23,029 nucleotides of DNA, taken from the NCBI GenBank assembly GCA_019677205.1, contig JAAMXY010000942.1, positions 1 through 23,029 of the forward strand. The letters run 5' to 3'. The notes below the pieces were generated by a model, which did no database searches, had not been told where the DNA came from, and saw only the letters and a list, made by a program, of their open reading frames with translations. Position 1 is the stretch's first letter. Each line of letters starts with the position of its first letter. A program made the translations under genes and the position numbers. This DNA comes from Pinguiococcus pyrenoidosus (taxonomy: Eukaryota; Sar; Pinguiophyceae; Pinguiochrysidales; Pinguiochrysidaceae). This document shows, piece by piece, positions 19,701 through 23,029 of this stretch.

Positions 19701-20143
19701 GCCGTGGCACCGCGCTCCTCCAGCAGCTCGTAGCGAAGCCTCAACTGGCGCTCGGACGCCTGACTCTCCAGCACCGCCAAGGGCGACTGACGCAAGCGCT
19801 GCGCCAGCGCGTTGAGGCCCGACAGCCTCTCGTCGCCTCTGCGGATCCGAGCAAGAAGGGCCACAAATTCGGCAAAGTCCACGTCGCCGCTGCCGTCGCG
19901 GTCGGCCTCCTGCATGACATGCTGGACGGCGTCGCTGGACAGCTCGGTGCCGAGGTCGCTTAGCAGCTTCTGCAGCTCGAACTTGTCGACGGCTTGGCTG
20001 CCGTCGGCGTCGACAGTGGCGAAGAGCTCCACCAGCTCTTCGAACTCCTGCGGCGTGAAGTCGTTGACGTACTGCTCGGGACACACATAGCCCTCGTAGG
20101 AGAGCACGTAGTTGCTCGTCGCCGTAGAGCTCTCTAGACTCAT
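13787..20143 (-). CDS. Giant multidomain protein: EF-hands, ankyrins, WW-like, UBR-like and TRAF-like zinc modules, glycine-rich C-terminus
   Basis: About 2,095 residues from the ATG at 20143, with one inferred 69-nt GTAAGC..TTCTAG intron (17778-17710). In order: two EF-hands (Ca loops at residues 45-56 and 81-92, DADGSQAVDKFE and DRDGSGDVDFAE); ankyrin repeats about 334-454 and 568-634; an acidic run about 734-788; a WW-like module about 886-921 (WHELRDTDGNVFYFSG..W.RP); a Cys/His cluster about 940-996 resembling a UBR box (CDAC, CLSCAKVCHAGPGHK, FACDC); WW-like modules about 1123-1156 and 1275-1308 (STWDRPDLP); an Ala/Arg/Glu-rich coiled coil about 1391-1505; four or more TRAF-like zinc units about 1620-1785 (CEWGCG, CELGCG, CRLGCG); and a Gly-rich domain about 1795-2095 with VWGAGGG and NSGAVRI, as in the ALK/LTK glycine-rich fold. 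Calcium-sensing scaffold or ubiquitin-pathway adaptor are guesses. Frame stays open upstream to a GTG at 20215. Confidence 0.85.
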   Translation of the reverse strand: MSLESSTATSNYVLSYEGYVCPEQYVNDFTPQEFEELVELFATVDADGSQAVDKFELQKLLSDLGTELSSDAVQHVMQEADRDGSGDVDFAEFVALLARIRRGDERLSGLNALAQRLRQSPLAVLESQASERQLRLRYELLEERGATALHPAVVVMEAILRGTFFDLDAATLTPRRFDGEKRFQGLGRTTREARVNAAKKALAKMRAAMPGLEYEPGMLPQPWLLWLRRNVQLGVGPDALLQTLRAKGWHPSKHPGAMQYLVCCQSLQERRGHLSIPKLREWVLDMRDRGVDAVCLREALEDHDIMDDDFVKQLLHAQQFMPRRGIKQMSFWSCAADGHLAAVDLYIQAGQDAGVAGKPYGAAEPEMPALHFAAKFGRLRVIQRLLDAGVDVDARDARGRTAIMFAAVYAGPDTIKMLHDAGADLHLQGRSGDAALHLAASCGRAENVQELLKLEAGMLRRVTGGEVRAFSNDCNLEEVCTEVFTTMQDAKLRPSEARGFRKAWLSESAQRCLDQMLPSMRRHVGPVTAGHVLHCLKSFDPNPGSGFFKGEDFVATVANAHELFVLVKDLFRQSGVDMINRRGWTPLLAAAFENKEGSHEAVVELLVDHARTDVLLVDHAGRNAFDLLCLFRGRPETPRGAQVVEKLLAENREGMVRQIEEEAAAWADEQRRLGQQRQLRAAFVEAMCLDKEGWEALRQTSQKRRTLGGVVEYEDHDAGVLFYGPEDMLDAFGERLDDEADGEAEEDKSKAEGEQDGDNVEKKDAAGDDGDDDDDDDDAGIEVDEMEEGKRQSGEETWNVSSQKPVLLLVLAMKRSLPEIFSRSVGGYSWKKPSAFRRVECVWQAWACVRSRSRFVRKLGVWDVLRDAITRVEFYVHGATDQCRLDAPTEASWPAIHARSELQRVLGIAREWHELRDTDGNVFYFSGAKRQRRYSWHRPLETLDAFPTCCSAAVFDGQEATQPFYTCDACNRLLAGTGVLRLCLSCAKVCHAGPGHKVRFVRDARFACDCQRLSCRCQATDVSEQSWMQQLQTARQRSRGEREAMPTLLAYVPPQQPHPSKALRRLRGWHICRMASADHIGVESLRKALSADQRPNLDPSADGQRPNPSADHNGSAASADQQAGAPAGAAPLSSVLGRHSLPEALVVRGWVCLWSPAVAEESQVFYFNLQSGDSCWAVPQSISTSPAWRFPDHDGGEWYERAKATPILRRWGPYNEYEDEASRTRWFADRARGNREYNAVALQRYWRRRRGQSATSPWRSRVFSYDAPEDEAFQRAQAEEVGWAFLRRRSHQVAELKDVRGRFWEELFDPQTNLSHYFHETSRVSTWDRPDLPAPAPATNRRRPGALAPLEVDAKVFFDFEGDAKATLCAVTRLRQDDATGETCYDVQSLEEAPRSKRWLRRRQLRQATKTAEEIQVEHETKLWTQQLRRARAAERRRAARLQAVKAERSWARARGTRERPPRRIWTEAEKLAARDARAAAEEKRRDKRREALKVARQQKAQELLARRAGASAAAVAAAKDGGGLHSQAARLARGEEGAIENAAASGETRKTSPEPLEVPEAKVDPNQESLTCLPCTTSDAGADEVDFATCLPGAATKAGGGDMKALRVEELLTAREDAMTSPRTQRRRRLLRRVHLAMMRQRGGFTLCEWGCGTWTKRGAAQRAHEAQACAKRVLPCELGCGVAHTAEAWQSIQLDGRTLRTVHEEEKCLRRLVPCTLRCGEWIAFQDLDAHVKKRCVRRPFPPIRCRLGCGMTFVGGVHNMLQSEEARLDHESNACPRRLIRCDWPKGCGALVCAEGRKHHRERHVQRLGIFTFGVAGQHLFVVPDATWQLKLQVWGAGGGSGRLVGRKAGAGGGAAYVEALVPVAPRETLEITVGAGGAGGVCGYTDQDAGDVEGVANGGEPGGGVGYGGNEVWAAGGGGAFSMVRRRRDGVNWELLVVAAGGGGGGCRDGLPGSGLHGELPDTMLDVRNGRAGRSDAGGEAGDAGDVVGCKWPPSCGSAWQGGYGAQFGGGGGGGVFGGGGGGASPGIVGGGGGGGSYVDEAAVMDYMAIPGLRTMPGGYPDVQVPHAVGTGEWDKLEGLVGEGGRAARDACYPGNSGAVRIRRPGLYDDEVLP
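16784..16919. repeat. Five GTCAGCTGAC-like palindromes inside the giant gene
   Basis: Self-complementary decamers centred on CAGCTG start at 16784, 16811, 16838, 16868 and 16910; the third extends to the 12-bp palindrome CGTCAGCTGACG, and the second is imperfect at its last base. Spacings are 27, 27, 30 and 42, all multiples of three. On the minus strand each encodes Ser-Ala-Asp, giving a degenerate SAD.QRPN..P peptide repeat between the UBR-like and second WW-like modules. Confidence 0.85.
17809..17843. repeat. ATC trinucleotide repeat encoding an Asp run
   Basis: Repeated CATCGT/CATCAT triplets on the plus strand encode a run of Asp on the minus strand, in the acidic linker of the giant gene just before its only inferred intron. 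Length variation between strains is likely. Confidence 0.8.
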
Positions 20144-20691
20144 CTTGGTGCCGCCTGTCCTCACGTGAGCGGCATATAATCTAGGTGAGACTAGGCTTGT
20201 CGCTTCCCACTCCACACTCGGCCACTCTTAAGAGCTGACGGGGAATGCGCGGGAGACTGGCTCAGGCATCCGTTTGGAGGGACCCTCGACACCGCATGCT
20301 TCCATAGGTGAAGGCCCTCCCATGATGCCGAAAAGTTGATCTGTTGGTAGCGGGCTTGCCCGGGGCGCCACTTTCCCCACTGGTCTTTCTCATGGCAAAC
20401 GCCCGTGTTGGGAGGTGGCTTCATCATTTTGTAGACGCCACCATTGAAGCGATTCCCGGAAGGTTTGCGGCGCGGTTGTGCACATGACGACGACGCCGGG
20501 ACTGAATCCATCCGTCACTCGGGACTGTCCCAGATTATTCAGAGCCCGTTGCAGAGGCTGTGTCTCTGCGCTGAAGAGACCCTGGCGTGTCCGGCCGTGA
20601 GATTTTCAAGCCTTTTTACATGGTACCGACGCGCTCTTGGTGGCGTGCACCTGACCTACCTACCTCACCCGCAGAAAAACACTTCCTTTAG
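20144..20691. other. Unresolved interval between the giant gene and the MORN gene
   Basis: The promoter of the giant gene (-) and the 5' end of the MORN gene (+) must lie here. Three candidate coding segments conflict. On the minus strand, 20511-20191 has an ATG, 106 codons and a stop 48 nt before the giant gene's ATG, with a plausible composition (VYKMMKPPPNTGVCHEKDQW). On the plus strand, 20438-20596 is open, ends in a GTGAGA donor and joins the first MORN exon in phase 0 but has no ATG. Also on plus, an ATG at 20391 opens MANARVGRWLHHFVDA. I cannot choose between them. An ATTATATG sequence at about 20172-20179 (minus strand) lies some 30 nt before the giant gene's ATG. Confidence 0.4.
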
Positions 20692-21222
20692 GAGGCACGC
20701 TACCAAGGGAAGCTTGATGGCCTTCGCGAGGGGCGGGGAAAGCTCTCTTGGCCCAATGGCGACCTATACGCCGGGCACTTCCACCGTGGCTTCCGGCATG
20801 GTCCAGGTGTCTACACCACCAGAAGAGGTGCAGAAAAAGAAAACACTCGTGGCAAGACAGGGCAGAGCACAGCGGGGTGCTAAGGGTGGCTGCACGGAAA
20901 CGGCCAGAGGTATGAAGGAGAGTGGCGACGAAGTCAGCGCTTTGGAGGCGGGCGCGAGACCTGGCCGAATGGCGACGTCTACGATGGCGAGCTTGACCGA
21001 GACGTCTTCCATGGGGTGGGGAAGCTGATCTCCAGGTAGAGAAACGCGAAATCGCAAAATCCTGGATCGCGGAATTCTGGCAAAAGGCAGTCTCAGCCTA
21101 TTGATTCTCGGGCGACTCCGATCTGTTTCCGAAGAGGCGGCGTCTACAACGGAACCTTCGTCGACGGACACAAGGAGGGCGAGGGTGAAATGCGCTTCAA
21201 TCATCTAAATGGAAGCGTTTGA
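20692..21222 (+). CDS. MORN-repeat protein, 5' end unresolved (at least 3 exons)
   Basis: Three exons are supported: 20692-20827, 20885-21035 and 21135-21222 (TGA), 124 residues in one frame after removing introns of 57 and 99 nt. Both introns begin with GT and end in AAG. The product is almost entirely MORN repeats: YQGKLDGLREGRGKLSWPNG, LYAGHFHRGFRHGPGVYTT, a YEGEWRRSQRFGGGRETWPN unit, VYDGELDRDVFHGVGKL and VYNGTFVDGHKEGEGEM. MORN proteins associate with membranes, phosphoinositides or cytoskeletal scaffolds and are common in flagella and cell division of protists. The first exon starts at a TTCCTTTAG acceptor and has no ATG in frame, so at least one upstream exon is missing. It converges on the CHAT gene with 87 nt between stops. 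Confidence 0.75.
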
Positions 21223-21309
21223 GCTCAGCTTCCTCGAGCCGAGCCTTCGCCTATAGTCGGCGGACTTGGAGCTGACGGCGAATACACTATCCCGAACGCC
21301 CACCCACAA

Positions 21310-23029
21310 CTACACTGCGACAACGCTGAAGGCCGCCCAAAACAGCGGATGATAGTACTTCAACTTCTCGTGCGATAGGTCCGCGATCGAGAGATCGTTC
21401 ATGACTTCTTTGAGGCTCTTCGCTAGAGCGCTATCAGCCTCCTGCTCTGCGAACAAGGTGCAGCACATGTCAAACAGCTCGTCCTTTGACTTCTCGTCCC
21501 CCGCACCTGCGTCCAGCCCAAGAAGCGTGTACACCTGCTTCCGTACGTGGTACTCCGGGTCCGCCTGGATCGTGAGCCAAGTTCGGATTGTCTGCGTCCA
21601 CGCCTCGGCGACGGAGCACTTCACGCGCAGGATCGGTTCCTCGGTGTCTCCGTCTTCGAGGGTGAGCCAGGCCTCGTAGAAGAGCTCCATGAGTCGCTGG
21701 GTCGCGCGATCGTGTACCGGCCACAGGCTCATGATGACAGCGTCCGCGCCAGCCATGGTGAAGGCACGAGCAAGTCCGTGAACGCCCTCCGCAAACTCCT
21801 CTCCTCGGCCCGTGTTGCAAGCAGACAGCACGACCAGAGGGGACCGCAGCTTCTGCTCCATGCTCGCCACCGCGTGTGCTGTCAGAACCGCTTCGTCATG
21901 GGACGGACCGCACAGAGCAATCCCACTGCGGCCGCCGACCTGTGGGTCCACGAAGCCATGCGTCGCCAAGTGAATCACTCCAGTGGACGTTGTTATCCGG
22001 CGCTGCACCTCGGGAAGCGTGGCCTTGCCGCCGATGAAAACGTCGGCGTCCTTCAGACCGAGGAACCTGCCGACATCGAGCGCCTCTTCTTCAGAGCACT
22101 GCATAGCTTCCAGTGGCTTCGAATGACGTTCCAGAAGCCGCGAGGGACTGACGCGCATCCGCCGCACGAGATCCTTGGCAGGAATGCGGTGTCTCTTCGA
22201 ATCCGTCATCTCCACTTCGTAGGTTCCGTCGTTGTCAAGCTCACCGCGAATGGCACCCTTGCGCGCTCCAGCCACCTCCACGCCTGCACGAAGGGCCACT
22301 GCCTCGCCCATTCTGAAGAAGGGCATGCATTCGTCGAGAGGCATTTGGCGATCTTGCCCAAGCTCTTCGACGTGGACGGTGTACGGACCCTGGCCTGACG
22401 TTATCGCTGATGGAAGGCGCCCGTGAAGCCATCTGGCCTCGTGCTGAACGCACACGACGTCACCCTTCACCAGTAGATCATCCCAGCGCAACAGAGTGAC
22501 CTCGTACTTCCCATCGGCGTCGCGAGGGGCAGAGACGACGCACTCCGCATGGCAACCAACCTCCCCAGCAGTGTAGCGGTCAAAGCCATCTGCGAGTACC
22601 AGCGCGTTTGCGACATCTGGCCGATACTTAACCTCGGTTGCGGGAACATGCATACGCAGGACGATCTTCTTTCCTAGGATGCGCTGCTTTGTCTCCTTGC
22701 CAGCAACGGTCATCTTCACTTCGTAGTCGCCCTCGTCGTCCATGTCGCTGGAAACGACGGCACCACCTTCCACGCTTGTCCTCGAGATCAACGATTCCTC
22801 GTCCAAGATAGCCACGGCACTTCCGACGGCATAGTGCGGCAGACAAGCGTCTGGCAGCGACACCCCCCTCTCTTCCCCGCCATCTTCGATCTGCAGGCGG
22901 CAAACGCCCTTCTTGTTTGGCTGAGTCAGCAGCCGAGCTCGGAGCCATTTCCCGTCCCGCTGGATCCGGACTAGGGAGTCCTGCTCCAGAGGGTCGTGCC
23001 AAGCAAGAACCGCGATCTCATACTCTTCC
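21310..23029 (-). CDS. CHAT-domain protein with duplicated N-terminal modules (partial, N-terminus beyond window)
   Basis: Open frame of 572 residues that continues past the right edge, no intron seen. The C-terminal half is a CHAT domain (caspase HetF-associated, clan CD-like peptidase): GVIHLATHGFVD carries the catalytic-type His, VVLSACNTGRGEEF the Cys, then GLARAFTMAGADAVIMSLWP and the closing YYHPLFWAAF. About 60 residues between the W-rich helix and the closing motif look like an insertion. The N-terminal half holds a two-part module present twice. Part one: SLVRIQRDGKWLRARL versus DVVCVQHEARWLHGRL, each ending in PDACLPHY or LDECMPFF. Part two: GDYEVKMT...RI..K..VLRM versus GTYEVEMT...RI..K..VRRM. 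These look like small beta-barrels of Tudor/SH3 character (inference). Bacterial CHAT proteins act in defence and cell death; eukaryotic roles are largely unknown. Confidence 0.88.
   Translation of the reverse strand, partial: EEYEIAVLAWHDPLEQDSLVRIQRDGKWLRARLLTQPNKKGVCRLQIEDGGEERGVSLPDACLPHYAVGSAVAILDEESLISRTSVEGGAVVSSDMDDEGDYEVKMTVAGKETKQRILGKKIVLRMHVPATEVKYRPDVANALVLADGFDRYTAGEVGCHAECVVSAPRDADGKYEVTLLRWDDLLVKGDVVCVQHEARWLHGRLPSAITSGQGPYTVHVEELGQDRQMPLDECMPFFRMGEAVALRAGVEVAGARKGAIRGELDNDGTYEVEMTDSKRHRIPAKDLVRRMRVSPSRLLERHSKPLEAMQCSEEEALDVGRFLGLKDADVFIGGKATLPEVQRRITTSTGVIHLATHGFVDPQVGGRSGIALCGPSHDEAVLTAHAVASMEQKLRSPLVVLSACNTGRGEEFAEGVHGLARAFTMAGADAVIMSLWPVHDRATQRLMELFYEAWLTLEDGDTEEPILRVKCSVAEAWTQTIRTWLTIQADPEYHVRKQVYTLLGLDAGAGDEKSKDELFDMCCTLFAEQEADSALAKSLKEVMNDLSIADLSHEKLKYYHPLFWAAFSVVAV

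Overview
This window is nuclear DNA from a eukaryote, most likely a unicellular, flagellate-bearing protist or alga with a compact, fairly GC-rich genome. The evidence is short GT-AG spliceosomal introns (57 to 236 nt), eukaryote-only protein families (lysosomal-type alpha-mannosidase with a signal peptide, trimethylguanosine synthase, RIIa and MORN proteins, ankyrin-RING), and very short intergenic gaps. I cannot name the lineage from sequence alone. TAG, TGA and TAA all end recognisable genes here, so the nuclear code looks standard.

Eleven genes are supported, and they alternate strand without exception: TGS1-like RNA cap methyltransferase with an RRM (-), adenylate kinase (+), small RIIa-domain protein (-), unrecognised protein (+), LRR protein (-), DUF924 protein (+), ankyrin/coiled-coil/RING protein (-), GH38 alpha-mannosidase (+), a ~2,095-residue multidomain protein (-), MORN-repeat protein with unresolved 5' end (+), and a CHAT-domain protein running off the right edge (-). 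Every neighbouring pair is therefore either divergent (shared promoter interval) or convergent (abutting 3' ends). Gaps are 87 to 289 nt between 3' ends and about 176 to 625 nt between 5' ends.

Exon-intron models were built by hand from reading-frame continuity across GT..AG boundaries and from family motifs that become contiguous on splicing: the P-loop of adenylate kinase, motif I and the PPW motif of TGS1, the RIIa helix, the GH38 nucleophile region. Each complete model has an intact frame and a coding length divisible by three.

There is no operon and no obvious single pathway. Loose themes are cell motility or cytoskeleton (RIIa, MORN, perhaps adenylate kinase), RNA cap modification, glycan turnover, ubiquitin-type zinc modules and a protease-like CHAT protein. 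The most unusual items are the giant EF-hand/ankyrin/WW/UBR-like/TRAF-like/glycine-rich protein, the CHAT protein with a duplicated two-part N-terminal module, and the RRM fused to a TGS1-type methyltransferase.
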